Source of the DNA: Maratus speciosus
Taxonomy: Eukaryota > Arthropoda > Arachnida > Araneae > Salticidae
Reading direction: 5' to 3'
Length of the DNA stretch: 64,000 nucleotides
Assembly (NCBI GenBank): GCA_963932465.1
Contig: CAWVRF010001068.1
Span: forward strand, 1 to 64,000
Shown: piece after piece, positions 33,383 through 44,061 of the stretch
Layout: every line of letters starts with the position of its first letter
Position numbering within the stretch: position 1 is the first letter of the stretch
Translations under genes and position numbers: made by a program
The notes under the pieces: generated by a model
Seen by the model: the letters and a program-made list of their open reading frames with translations, nothing else
Told to the model about the DNA's origin: nothing
Database searches by the model: none

Positions 33383-36300
33383 TCAGATATCTAGTTCAAA
33401 AGGATACAAAAGTTCTATTGGTTTTCTCAGCAGTCCTTTAGCAGTTTTTATTATGCAAGCACGAATAAGTTTATCTCTGCCAATAATGACTTCCTTAACT
33501 ATTCCTAAGTCCCACAACAGTTTAGATTTAGCAGTACCATCTACTAAAACAACATCGCCAATTTTTAAGTTTTTGTGTCTTTCAGGAGTTTTAAATTCAT
33601 GAACTGAACTTAAATTCAATAAGTATTGTTCCTTCCACTTAATCCAGAGATGTTTCAACAACTTACTTTGATATCGTTTTCTCCTTAACAAAGTTTCTTT
33701 AGTAGAAATTTTATTTTCTAATTCGGCAAAATGTAGAGGAAAACTGATGTTCTCTCTTCCTAGCTGAAGGAAATGGGCCGGGGTAAGTGGCTCTGGCTCG
33801 CCGAAATCACTTGTTGTGTAGGTTAGCGGTCTCATATTTATTATGGCTTCTATTTCTGTCAAGATTGTTGCCAATTCTTCAAATGTGATGAGAGCTCTTC
33901 CCAAAATTTTTCTTAAGGGTTCCTTTACACTTTTTACGAGCCTTTCGTAAAACCCTCCCCACCATGGGGCACGCTCGACGATAAATTTCCATGTCATACC
34001 TTTATTCGATATAAAATCCTGGAGTTCTTGATCTTTAATGATTTTCTCAAATTGTTGTAATTCTTTATCAGCAGCCTTAAAACTCTTTGCATTATCCGAA
34101 AAAATCATTTTACAGTTTCCGCGTCTTGAAATAAATCGACGAAAACACAAAAGGAAAGATTTTGTAGTCATATCCCTGGCTGCTTCCAGATGTATTGCTC
34201 TTGTTGTGGCACAGGTGAACAGTACAATATATGACTTTGACGCCTCTTTATTCTCTGTTCTTACGATTATCGGTCCTGCAAAATCCAATCCTATAACGGT
34301 AAACGCAGGAGATTCTGATATTCTTTCCTTCGGAAGTTGGCCAGTTAGTTGGTCAGCTGCTTTCGCATTGTATTTTTTACAAATTAAACATTTCCTGACA
34401 CTTTTCCTAATTAATTGTCTTCCTTGAGGAATCCAAAATTTTTTTCGGATTTGTGCAAGTGTCAAAGAAACTCCACTATGCAACAATTTTCTGTGTTCTT
34501 GCATAATCAGCAACTCGGTAAATTTTTCATTCTTTGGCAATATGACTGGATTGCTTTCATTTAAACTAAATGAGCCTTCATTAAGTCTGCTTCTGATTCG
34601 TAAAATTTTATTTTTATCCAAATATGGACATAACGAATAAATTCTTGAGGTCTTCTTAATGGGATTTCCTTCTTCTAATGACTCAATTTCTTCCTTATAA
34701 TTTTTCATTTGTACTTCTTTAATTAATAATTCTTCAGCTTCTGTCAATTCTTCAGCAGATAATACACCTTTATGTTTAATTGGACTTCTTAGATTGAAGA
34801 CAAATCTTTTAATTCTTGCCACTGTTCTAATTGCCTTCAATAAAGAACTAAAACGCTCAATCTCTATAAGTGGTTTCTGTTGTTCTGATGAACAAAGGTT
34901 TTGGGAAATTACTTTTCCTTTAGCTTCTAGTTGCTTCATATCTTCATCTACTTCTGTATCTTCCTTGGGCCATAAATTTGAATCCTTAATTAACCATGGA
35001 GGCCCTGACCACCATAGATCATCGCTCTCGAGGTCGAGAAGTGAGAGTCCTCTCGTAAGCCGGTCAGCAGGATTTGAGCTACCGGGACAATGTCGCCAGT
35101 TCATCGGATTTGTCAAAGTTTGTATTTCCGATACTCTATTGCTGACAAATGGCTTCCAAGTACTAGATGAACTCTTGATCCAGTGAAGTACGATGTTCGA
35201 GTCAGTCCAATAGTGTACTTTATTTTCACTTATCTTGAGAATGGACATTACCCGTTTTCCAAGTCTAGCTCCAATCATAGCTCCCATTAACTCCAAACGT
35301 GGTAAAGTTAACTTTTTTATGGGAGCTAATCTGCTTTTTGATGTAACAAAACTTGTCTTTATGCTATTATTGTTGTTATATCTAAGATAAATAACACTTG
35401 CATAGGCTTTAATACTTGCATCACTAAAACAGTGGACTTCTACATTATCAAAACATTCGATGTCCTGGAAATAATACCTTGGGATTTTTATTTTACTAAG
35501 ATATGGAATCTGTGAGCACCAATTATCCCATTTTTTCTCTAAATGTTCTGGCAATTTCTGGTCCCAATCGATACCGTGTTCCCATGATGATTGAAAAATC
35601 ATTTTTATTAAAATCGTGAATGGAGATAAAAACCCAATGGGGTCAAAAATTCTTCCAGCCGCTCGAATTACAGTTCTTTTAGACTTTTCCTGACAATGAA
35701 CAAATTCTAAAAGACTATGATTATCAAATCTAAAAATGTCTTCTTCCGTGTCCCATATTAAGCCTAAGATTTTAAATGGAATTGTATCAGCTGATGTATC
35801 AGGGCAAACGTTCATATCTAATGATTTTAAATGTTCCTTTAAAATAGTAGAATTACTTTGCCACTTCCGCAAGGACATATTTGCTTGTTGAAAAATATCT
35901 AACGATTCTTTTGAAAATTTTAAAGCTTCACTAACAGTATCTGCTCCTAACAAAAGGTCGTCAACATACATGGAAGATTTAATTTTGGAACAAGTTTCCG
36001 GATACGAAGTTGCATACTTTTTCACATGATGCTTAATTACTGCTCCTAACAGGAATGGACTCGAAGTGGTGCCAAATAATACGCGGCACATTTTCATAAT
36101 TATAAAGTTTAATGGAGCATTTTTATCTTGAGGGAGTTCTTCGATCCACAAAAATCGTGTCATATCTGTGTCAGTCTCAGCAAGGCTTATCTGCAAGAAT
36201 GCCTTTTCAATGTCTGCCACTACGGCAATCTTATTGCTTCGAAATTGTAAAATTAAATCAAATAAATCAGAGTTCAAATTCGGACCTGGAAAGAGCATAT

Positions 36301-38719
36301 CATTTAGAGAAGGTTCAGAAGGAGCGTGAGATGATGCATCGAAAACGATGCGCAGTTTGGTTGTTTGTTTGTCTGTTCGAATCACAGGGTGGTGGGGTAA
36401 ATAGTATGTCAAATTACCATTGGTCGAATTTATTTCCTGGGGTTCAACAACTTCTACTATTCCCAAAGCCTTATATTCATTAATTATATCTTTATATTCT
36501 TTAAACAATGCAGGATTATTCATAAATCGTTTAATTAAACTTTCAATTCTCTTTTTGGCAATTTCATAATTATTAGGAAGATCAAGATTATCATATCTCA
36601 TAGGTAGTTTAACTTCATATCTGTTGTTCTTAAATTCAATCGAATTTTCAAATTGTTCTACTATTTGTTTATCACACAAATCTTTGTTCGTATTATCTTC
36701 TTGAATTCCCAACCCTTCTATAGTCCAGAATTTTTCAAGTTGAACTGAAATTTTATCATCTTTATTATTATCCCAAATAGATATGTACATAGCGCTTACT
36801 AAATTATTTCTATTAACTTCCTCTGAGAATTTGCCGTGAAGTGTCCAACCTAATTTAGTTTCATTCAGAACAAGAGTTGGTGAAATACGTTTATATTTTC
36901 CTGTCATAATTGACCAATAGTAATCGCTACCAATCAATAAATCTATTTCATTATCACCATCATCTAATTCATTAGAAACGTCTGATAACTCTATACCCAT
37001 ATTTTTAATTTTTTTATATAACTCAGAACTTGGTGCTCGTATTATATCGGAACAGATTCTCTCCGTTTCTAACGCTTCCAGACATATTATATTGTCCGAA
37101 TTATTGTCTTTTAGGAAAATCTTTACTCTATTATGATTATCAACAATAGGTTTCTTTCCAGCAAAGGTATGAATTTTTAATGATTCCTGCCCTGTCACCT
37201 CTAAATTTAAACGATTAGATAAATTCTTCCCAATAAATGTTCGCTGCGAGGCGCTATCTAATAATATTCGAACATTAATATTTTGATTCTTTCCAATCAT
37301 AATTCCTTTCAATGTTTGAAAATAAATATATTCATCTGGATTACAACAAAGTGATGAAACTGTTATTTTTTCATATTTCTTATTTTCCTTTTCCCCCGGT
37401 TCACGCTCAGTCGAAAGAAGGTCAATTTTATTTTCATTCAATGATCTTTCTTTTTGTTTTTTGTTACAAAGAGAATTTTGATGCGTTCTCGAAAAACAAA
37501 TTGTGCAACGAATTTCAGTGTTTCTGCAATTCTGTTTTCGGTGGAACCGTTTGTAACATCCGAAACATTTAGCTTGTTTTAATAAAGATTCTTTTCGTTG
37601 TTCCAAATTTAACTTACACGAATTTGCGTCGTGTTTTTGAGAGCAAAAGGGGCAAAGGTTTTCAGTAATTGTATTTAATGCGAATGCCGAAGGATTTTTT
37701 ATTTTTCCTTGGTGAAAGTGTTTGGGAGAATTTTGTTTAAATTTATTTTCATGGGATTTAGTATTCTCAAAACTGATAGAAGTAACATTCATAGCCTTTT
37801 CACGCGCTTCTGTTTCACGTTTCAGAAACAACAATAAATCATTTACACTAACATCCTTTTTATCGCATTGTTCTCTGTGAAATTGTAATACGAGATCATT
37901 CGGTATACATTTATAAATAATGGGTAATAATAAGCAACCATATTGGTCTGACTTCACATCAAGCGCTTCGAGACATCGTATTTGTATAGTTATCTCATCA
38001 AATAATTTTCTCAAAGAATGTATGTCATTTGATCTTCGTACTGCTTCTAAGTTTAATAATTTGTTAGTGTGCTCGGAAATTAAAACATCTCTTTTCCCAA
38101 AACGGTCCTTTAATATATTTATTGCCGTTACATAATTTTCACTTGTTAATGGAAGCCCATTAATAGCGGCAGCTGCTGAATCAGAAATTAAAGATTTTAA
38201 GTAAGTAAACTTTTCAATTTGCTGAAGAGCTTCATTTTCGTGAATAGCAACTTTAAACTGAGGCCAAAATTCTTGAAATTCGCAAATGTCGCCTGTAAAT
38301 TTATTTAAAGAAATTCGCGGCAATTTCGTATTCGACTTTAATTGACTGTCTGATATGGAGGGCGTAGTTACTTTTGGTTCACTCGTGATAGTTGAATTTA
38401 TGTTTAAATTTTTCAAATATCTACTGGCTCTAGATTTGCAAGTCACAATAGCTTCCTTATATTCTATCGAAGTTTCTATATCTGTTTCTAAATTATCGGT
38501 TTCAATTTCCGATTCAATTGACTCATCCAATTTTTCTAATGATAATTTGTGTTCAAGCAATGCTTCTAAAGAGTCCTCAACTATTTCCGGTTTGGAATCA
38601 CTTTCTTTTTTAATTTCACTATCAATCTTTTTTATCAATTTCGTTACTGTGGTTCTAATTGATCCGCGTTTTGCTATGTTTCGTTTTAAAACTTCACTTT
38701 GATTCATCTTTATATTCAC
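33383..38719 (-). CDS. BEL/Pao gag-pol polyprotein, intact
   Basis: 1778 residues in one uninterrupted frame. A gag-like region with a charged N-terminus is followed by the DUF1759-type capsid region (about 130-300; LPRISLNKFTG, FWPQF). Cys/His knuckles lie at about 356-427 (CPFCSQKH, CFGCYKRFHRKQNC). The aspartic protease has LLDSASQRTF, with the active Asp at 488. The reverse transcriptase has RIVFDASS, VVADIEKAFLQ and the catalytic YVDD at 918-921. A17-type and RNase H regions follow (FDPIGFLSPFTILIK, HCFSDASIKAYA, LELMGAM, YWTDSNIVLHW). The integrase has its zinc-binding part, then catalytic D1479 (GLDFAGP), D1542 (FSDNAKSF) and E1592 (GGFYERLVKS), and a C-terminal DUF5641-type segment. 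The start is the first ATG, 122 bp from the 5' LTR; a second Met lies at residue 5. No envelope gene is seen. Confidence 0.95.
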   Translation of the reverse strand: MNIKMNQSEVLKRNIAKRGSIRTTVTKLIKKIDSEIKKESDSKPEIVEDSLEALLEHKLSLEKLDESIESEIETDNLETDIETSIEYKEAIVTCKSRASRYLKNLNINSTITSEPKVTTPSISDSQLKSNTKLPRISLNKFTGDICEFQEFWPQFKVAIHENEALQQIEKFTYLKSLISDSAAAAINGLPLTSENYVTAINILKDRFGKRDVLISEHTNKLLNLEAVRRSNDIHSLRKLFDEITIQIRCLEALDVKSDQYGCLLLPIIYKCIPNDLVLQFHREQCDKKDVSVNDLLLFLKRETEAREKAMNVTSISFENTKSHENKFKQNSPKHFHQGKIKNPSAFALNTITENLCPFCSQKHDANSCKLNLEQRKESLLKQAKCFGCYKRFHRKQNCRNTEIRCTICFSRTHQNSLCNKKQKERSLNENKIDLLSTEREPGEKENKKYEKITVSSLCCNPDEYIYFQTLKGIMIGKNQNINVRILLDSASQRTFIGKNLSNRLNLEVTGQESLKIHTFAGKKPIVDNHNRVKIFLKDNNSDNIICLEALETERICSDIIRAPSSELYKKIKNMGIELSDVSNELDDGDNEIDLLIGSDYYWSIMTGKYKRISPTLVLNETKLGWTLHGKFSEEVNRNNLVSAMYISIWDNNKDDKISVQLEKFWTIEGLGIQEDNTNKDLCDKQIVEQFENSIEFKNNRYEVKLPMRYDNLDLPNNYEIAKKRIESLIKRFMNNPALFKEYKDIINEYKALGIVEVVEPQEINSTNGNLTYYLPHHPVIRTDKQTTKLRIVFDASSHAPSEPSLNDMLFPGPNLNSDLFDLILQFRSNKIAVVADIEKAFLQISLAETDTDMTRFLWIEELPQDKNAPLNFIIMKMCRVLFGTTSSPFLLGAVIKHHVKKYATSYPETCSKIKSSMYVDDLLLGADTVSEALKFSKESLDIFQQANMSLRKWQSNSTILKEHLKSLDMNVCPDTSADTIPFKILGLIWDTEEDIFRFDNHSLLEFVHCQEKSKRTVIRAAGRIFDPIGFLSPFTILIKMIFQSSWEHGIDWDQKLPEHLEKKWDNWCSQIPYLSKIKIPRYYFQDIECFDNVEVHCFSDASIKAYASVIYLRYNNNNSIKTSFVTSKSRLAPIKKLTLPRLELMGAMIGARLGKRVMSILKISENKVHYWTDSNIVLHWIKSSSSTWKPFVSNRVSEIQTLTNPMNWRHCPGSSNPADRLTRGLSLLDLESDDLWWSGPPWLIKDSNLWPKEDTEVDEDMKQLEAKGKVISQNLCSSEQQKPLIEIERFSSLLKAIRTVARIKRFVFNLRSPIKHKGVLSAEELTEAEELLIKEVQMKNYKEEIESLEEGNPIKKTSRIYSLCPYLDKNKILRIRSRLNEGSFSLNESNPVILPKNEKFTELLIMQEHRKLLHSGVSLTLAQIRKKFWIPQGRQLIRKSVRKCLICKKYNAKAADQLTGQLPKERISESPAFTVIGLDFAGPIIVRTENKEASKSYIVLFTCATTRAIHLEAARDMTTKSFLLCFRRFISRRGNCKMIFSDNAKSFKAADKELQQFEKIIKDQELQDFISNKGMTWKFIVERAPWWGGFYERLVKSVKEPLRKILGRALITFEELATILTEIEAIINMRPLTYTTSDFGEPEPLTPAHFLQLGRENISFPLHFAELENKISTKETLLRRKRYQSKLLKHLWIKWKEQYLLNLSSVHEFKTPERHKNLKIGDVVLVDGTAKSKLLWDLGIVKEVIIGRDKLIRACIIKTAKGLLRKPIELLYPFELDI

Positions 38720-38820
38720 TCATTCAAAGAATTATGTCTTCCAATATATCGTAAGTTTAAGAGAAATTTTAAATAATTTACCCGTTTAATGAAATGCCAG
38801 TAGCGTAGCTATCAATTTAT

Positions 38821-38840
38821 ATTCCCGGCCTTATGCACCA
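38821..38840 (-). promoter_or_regulatory. Primer-binding site matching tRNA-Gly
   Basis: One base inside the 5' LTR the element strand reads TGGTGCATAAGGCCGGGAAT. This complements the 3' end of tRNA-Gly (CCA tail, acceptor and T-arm) apart from a one-base length difference in the middle. It is where minus-strand DNA synthesis would start. Confidence 0.7.
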
Positions 38841-38841
38841 G

Positions 38842-39179
38842 TGTGGCGACCGATTTTGGTTCAGTGGATTTCTTAAATTAACCAACACTATCTTAAAAAT
38901 AAATCAATTGGCACTTACTCAATTAATTCCACGGGATATCAAATTTTCTCTTCTTTTAATTGGAAGACACATATTTACATCTATTATACACTATAATACA
39001 TTTTATTTACAAAAGCGAAACGCGTTCTTAAAAACAGAATATTCTTTCAACAACACCATCTCGAAGAAAAACAGAGAGAGCGCGCGCGATGAGCCCAGGA
39101 GGGGTTACCTTACGTAAACAATAGATCCATTGCTGTCCCGTTATCGCCCATTTGGCGTCAAAACATATAATTCTCCACA
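38842..39179 (-). repeat. BEL/Pao 5' LTR
   Basis: 338 bp with TG...CA ends. It carries the promoter for the element, differs from the 3' LTR at one position and is followed inward by the primer-binding site. Confidence 0.92.
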
Positions 39180-40110
39180 GAAGTGGTGAAATTCGTTCAT
39201 CAAACGTATAAAAAAACTGTGGGTTTCGCCAATTGGTCATAAGAAATAAACACAGAATTTCTTCAAAGGATCGAGAAAAAAACAATTTAGTCAAAGGGTC
39301 CGGAAAAATGCGAATTTCGTCAGACGATTGCGGTAAGATGTTATTTTTGTCAAAGTGTCATGGAAAAAATGCAATTTTCATCAAAAGAACGCGAGTTTTC
39401 TCAAAGGATCGAGAAAAAAAACATTAATTTCGTCAAAGGGCCCGGAAAATGTGAATTTCGTCAAAGGGTCTGGAAAAACGTGGATTTCGTCAAACGATTA
39501 CACGAAAACATATAATTTGAAAAAGGATTGCGGAAAAACGCCTATTTCGTCAAAAGATCGCAAAAAACATGAATTTCGTCAAAAAGCCGCAAAATTTTAT
39601 CATACGATCCTGGAAAAATGCGAATTTTGTCAAAGAATCATGAGAAAAATGCGAAATTCGTCAACAGGTCGTGAAAATAACGCGAATTTCGTCAACAAAT
39701 TGTGAAAAAATCACTAATTTCATCAATGGATCGTGAAAAAAATCCAGTTCTTTTAACGCGTAAGGTCGTAAAAACTCAGCTTTTTTTACCTCAAGTGGTG
39801 AAATTCGTTGATCGTCTGCGGGAAAAATCTGCGAAATTCGTTCATGAACTGTATAAAAAACTGTGAGTTTCGCCAATTGGTCGTAAGAAATAAACACAGA
39901 ATTTGCCAAGCGATAAAAATACAATATCGTGAAATTCATCAATCGATTGTGGGAAAAAGTTTCGAAAATTGTAATTCAGTCGTAGCAAAAAATCGTGATA
40001 TTCGTCAGTCAATTGTGGGAAAAAATCTCTAAATTCTTCAGAAAAATATGAAATTCGTCAAAAAAAATGTGAAATTCAAAAAAATCTATAAAATCGTTCG
40101 AAAGGATTTC
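39180..40110. repeat. Degenerate ~33-bp minisatellite, block 6 (right of BEL element)
   Basis: A continuation of the satellite split by the BEL element. 39180-39255 resembles 39787-39905 (AAGTGGTGAAATTCGTT, TTTCGCCAATTGGTC, AAATAAACACAGAATTT). This shows a higher-order repeat of about 600 bp on top of the 33-bp units. Confidence 0.7.
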
Positions 40111-40640
40111 CATCAATGAAAGCTCTTCCAGGCTATCTCTTTGGAACCACCCATGGATTGGGCACTAATATGCCTGTCTTTGTTTTGGTACTTTTTAAAA
40201 CGGCCTATTTGCGCCTTGAAAATAAATTGAGGAGTGTTTATTCATCCAAAAAACCTAACAATATCTCTGATTACCATTTTATTTCAATTAAAAGCCAGAT
40301 TAAAGTTTCTGGCTCCTTCCACTACAAACATTTTTGAGATAGCGCCTTACAGAAATATGTATAATGCGAAATTTACTACAATTTATAGTTATTTTGATTT
40401 TTTCTTTATTACATGGAATTCCAGATCCGAATACAGGGCTTTATGTCTTCTACTGCGATATGCATTTCCGTGTATGTATCGCTACTAATACTGTGAGATA
40501 ATTTTGTTGCATGTTTTGAGCCCTGTTAATGATGGCACCTTTCATTGTTTGCCAAGAACTGAAATGCGCCCCTGCTTAGTGAACGGTTGGACGGGCCTGG
40601 AATGAATTACTAAAGATTTACAATTGTGACAGGAAAAAAA
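40111..40640. other. Spacer with an unrecognised 73-codon frame
   Basis: A plus-strand frame at 40116-40337 has somewhat protein-like text and lies in less AT-rich DNA, but it carries no motif I know and no splice context. Possibly a decayed transposon. Confidence 0.3.
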
Positions 40641-41110
40641 ATGAAAATGAAAGAGTTTTGAAGATTAAGTTTCGTGTGGTAGGAAAGAAGGGAGAGAGGC
40701 AATTTCAGGTGGAGGATATTTAATGCTTATTTCTTTTCATTGTTACAAGACAATAGAATAAAGGAAGTTTAAAAAAAAATTAAATTGATGGAAAATTAAA
40801 GAATTAAACTATTTTAAATTCTTTAAATTTTGCATGCTAGGAAAAAAGAGGTGCTGAGGGAGAAGCAACAATTTTGGATGGATGGAGGATTTTAGATGTT
40901 AATTACATATTGGTTCTGCAAAAAGTAACAAATAGAGCAAAAAAAGAGAAGATTTTTAAAGATTTTAAATTTTGTGAGCATGGGGATACTGAGTGAAGAT
41001 GCAGTTTTTTTTTCAGTTGGGGGCTTTATTAGGTGACTCATTATTTACCTTACTGGAGATTTACAAATAGGACATGGTGTGTGTGGGGGGGGCATAGGGG
41101 AAACGTCAGT
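40641..41110. repeat. Purine-rich degenerate repeat, copy group 1
   Basis: Units of roughly 180 bp with recurring order: TTTTAAAGATTTTAAATTTTGTG, a G-rich GAAAGGGAGAGGG-type segment, then TTATTTACCTTA.T and ACAAATAGGACA. The same pattern recurs at 46340-46990. Degenerate, non-coding. Confidence 0.45.
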
Positions 41111-41661
41111 TTTGTGTGTTTGTGGAGGAAAATTATGTGAAAATAGAGTCAAACCACTGCCTTTAAAAACTAGCGTCATGAAGGAATTTTCACGTTATTA
41201 TTAATATAAACTCTAAAACATACATATGGGCACGTCCATTGTTAATCTTGTGACCGTCGGAGAAAATTTCCATAAATATTTCCAATTCTTTTATTACAAA
41301 ATATATTTAAGATAAATTTGATGCAACCACTTAAATACATGTGCTCTACTCTCATAAACCATATGCAATTTGTAACAAAAAACATTTTACTTGCCTAGAT
41401 AATGAATGGAAATTTTGTTACTCTTGTGACCACAAAAAAATGCAATTCTCAAAAATTGTGTTTGACACATAAATTCTGTGAATTATATAAGACTATATAA
41501 GTAAAATTTACACAATATAGCAGAGTAATTATACCTTTTTAAAAAGGATTAATCATTGAACTCATCTAATAACACATGAATTAGTTATATTTGATTTTGC
41601 AAAATGCTAATTAGTTACATTTGATTTTGCAAAATGCTAAGTGTTACTCTTGTGACATTTT

Positions 41662-41895
41662 GGCCCCACCAGTGGCCGAGAGGTTCTGCTCTCGAAGCTG
41701 GTAGACGGGAGGTGCTGGGTTCGAACCCAATCGCGCCCGTCGGCCTAATAGTTTTCGTGGTTTTCTTCGAACCGTGGATTTCCAAGCGTAAATACGGGTT
41801 AGGTTCCCTTAGAAAGACCCCCACGAAGGGCACCCCCTTTGGGCCTATATCCCTCGTGTTGATAATTGGCCGTCATAAATACAAACGAAACCAAA
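41662..41895 (+). mobile_element. tRNA-derived SINE, plus-strand copy
   Basis: 234 bp flanked by a perfect 13-bp duplication (CTTGTGACATTTT at 41649-41661 and 41896-41908). The head reads GGCCCCACCAGTGGCCGAGA, with box A-like GTGGCCGAGAGGTTC and box B GGTTCGAACCC. The body is shared with the copy at 29766-30009, and the tail is A/C-rich (AAATACAAACGAAACC). No internal promoter damage is visible. Confidence 0.9.
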
Positions 41896-41908
41896 CTTGT
41901 GACATTTT

Positions 41909-43252
41909 TTCCGTAATGAAATTTTAGCAAAAATTAAATTGAAATACTAAACAAAATAAATTAAAAAAATTAAAAAAATATATTTTTTATAGAAAACAAC
42001 TTTTAATGATGTTAAATTTTAAAATAACACAAAAGAATGTAAAAAATTCTAAAATTAGAGTTTTTAAAATCCTTGACAGTTTATCAATCTGAGAGCATTA
42101 ATGTCAGCCACAATTTGATTCTTTTTCGCAAAATCTTGTGGTCATCAGATTCAAACTTGGAATTTCTTTTGCTTTTCATAGCCCTTAGCACTTTATTTGA
42201 AAATTTTCATTTACTACCTCAATAGTGGAAGCGTGGATCTTTAAATCATCCAATTTTAGAATCACTCACTATAACCACATAGCATCTTCTCACTTTCTGC
42301 TACTGAACAGAATAACTATTTTTTTTGTCTTTACTATCAATAATATCACTTGCAACTTCTCCTGTGTCATTATTTACTTAATGAAACATTCATTATACGA
42401 ATGATGTTAATGTGTGGTTTGTAGTAGATAGTGTCATTTTTCATGGTTTTAAGAAATTGTATTTGTTGAATGCCCTTCGCTGTTGGTATTTTCTCTCAAA
42501 GTAATGAAATGTTATTGCTTTATTTCTTCATCTGATATATGGAGTATGCTTAATTTTGTTTTTCCATGAACAATTTTGACAAAATAAGCAATATTCCTTA
42601 AAAGTTCTTTTTAGCACACACCTTATTCCACATATATCCTTATAGAAAAGCACAAAATAAATCTACAGCATCTATACCAGTAATATTTGAAAAAACAATA
42701 TGTTCAATTAAGTTAATTGAGAAATAAGTCTGATTCATTGCAGGCATATTTACATAGTTGTATGTTTGTTGAAATTGGAAAGCACAACCTTCATATAAAA
42801 AAGCAAAATAGATACATTTTAGACAAATACAATTCCCTTAAAGATGCTATGTTGAAATTTTACATACGAGAGCATTTACAGAAAATTGATTATGAGTTAC
42901 ATTGTTTGAAGTAATAGCATAAGATTTTTATTTTATTGGGGTCATACTAAATAATGGCTGAATATGCAGTCGCTTGTGGATTTGACCAGAAATGCAGTAT
43001 TTCGCGTCAAAATTTCGTCTTGGCATAAAAATGTACATTATTCAAAAAATCCACTCACATAACAATTTTTTTGCAAATGGTTATTTTTTTGGCATTATCA
43101 AAATAATCCTGTGTACAGTATTGAATAAATGTATGCCTCAGAAATGGATTTAATTGCTTTCGAAAATTTTGTAAACAATTAGAAATGGTTTGTTCAACTG
43201 TTTTTTCAACTGAATTTTACGTCGATGATGATTATTTGAGAAAAGGTCATTC
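41909..43252. other. Spacer with an unrecognised open frame
   Basis: AT-rich. A plus-strand segment after an acceptor-like GATTCATTGCAG at about 42744 stays open to a TAA at 42914 and has protein-like text (NRYILDKYNSLKDAMLKF). I do not recognise it; it could be a terminal exon or chance. Confidence 0.25.
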
Positions 43253-43810
43253 TTCAGCTAAATCTACATTAGTTACGCGTGAAAAGGTCACATAATTACA
43301 TCAATTCTAGGTGACATTTACTAAGAGAATACGTTTTTTGTTTAAAAAAGCTTTCCTAAATTGAAAAATTGGAGATTCCTTTGCAGCTTTAAAGCCTAGT
43401 TTCATAAAACAATAGATAATGACTCATCAGAATATTTCAATTTGTCGTAGTCACAAAAACATTGTCACGATTTCATTGACATAAAATACTCCAAATCTGA
43501 GGAGTTAGATTTTTTTCTCGTTACAGAATCTTTCAGCTAAATATACATTAGTTACGCGTGAAAAAGGTCGCCTAATTACATCAATCCTAGGTGACATTTA
43601 CTAAGAAAATACTTTTTTTTGTTTAAAGCAGCTTTCCTAAATTTAAAAATTGGAGATTCCTTTGCAGCTTTAAAGCCTAGTTTCATAAAACAATAGAAAA
43701 ATATTTATCAGAATGTTTGCATTTGTCGTAGTCACGAAAACATTGTCACGACTTCATCGACATAAAATTCTCCAAAGCTGTGGAGTTACACATTTTTTCG
43801 TTACAGATTC
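43253..43810. repeat. Tandem duplication, 279-bp period, two copies
   Basis: 43253-43531 and 43532-43810 align end to end with roughly 90% identity by eye. Shared words include TTAGTTACGCGTGAAAA, GGAGATTCCTTTGCAGC and TAAAGCCTAGTTTCATAAAAC. Non-coding, no TIRs. Confidence 0.8.
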
Positions 43811-43885
43811 TGAGGTTAGCTAGTTCTCTACTTTTTCTTTTCTTAATATTTCCATTCTCTTGTTGAAGCTTTTGCTGTCTCTAAC

Positions 43886-44061
43886 AGGGTTCGTACGCAT
43901 CAAGGAATTCCGGTGATTTTAGTTGTTTTAGTACCAGAAATTTCGTAAAGTACTGGTCGCTATATCTGAAGATAGAATTCTTTTTCATTAAATAAGGCAA
44001 TTCTTATTTTACAAAAATTCTGGTGAAAGGTCCTTGAAAGTCTCGAAGCTTACGAACCCTG
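43886..44061. mobile_element. 176-bp MITE with CAGGGTTCGTACGC ends
   Basis: It begins CAGGGTTCGTACGC and ends GCTTACGAACCCTG, flanked on both sides by TCTAA (43881-43885 and 44062-44066). Non-coding. CAGGG ends suggest a hAT- or CACTA-related source; the 5-bp duplication leaves that open. Confidence 0.75.

Larger units (their letters stand above)
32542..39179 (-). mobile_element. BEL/Pao LTR retrotransposon, complete
   Basis: A 6638-bp element on the minus strand: two 338-bp LTRs beginning TGTGG and ending CCACA, a tRNA-Gly-type primer site, a single gag-pol ORF, and a purine tract before the 3' LTR. The LTRs differ at one base (T at 32582, C at 38882), so the insertion is very recent. The ORF has no stop or frameshift. 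A clear target duplication was not found: CTCAG precedes the left LTR and GAAGT follows the right LTR. The element sits in degenerate satellite. All parts needed for autonomous movement appear present. Confidence 0.93.

Noticed and set aside
34038..38702. Several plus-strand ORFs of 70-130 codons
   Set aside because: All are antisense shadows of the 1778-codon BEL polyprotein.
41662..41740. Functional tRNA gene
   Set aside because: Box A and box B are present, but the sequence continues into a SINE body, is flanked by target duplications and occurs in two copies; it is a tRNA-derived SINE head.
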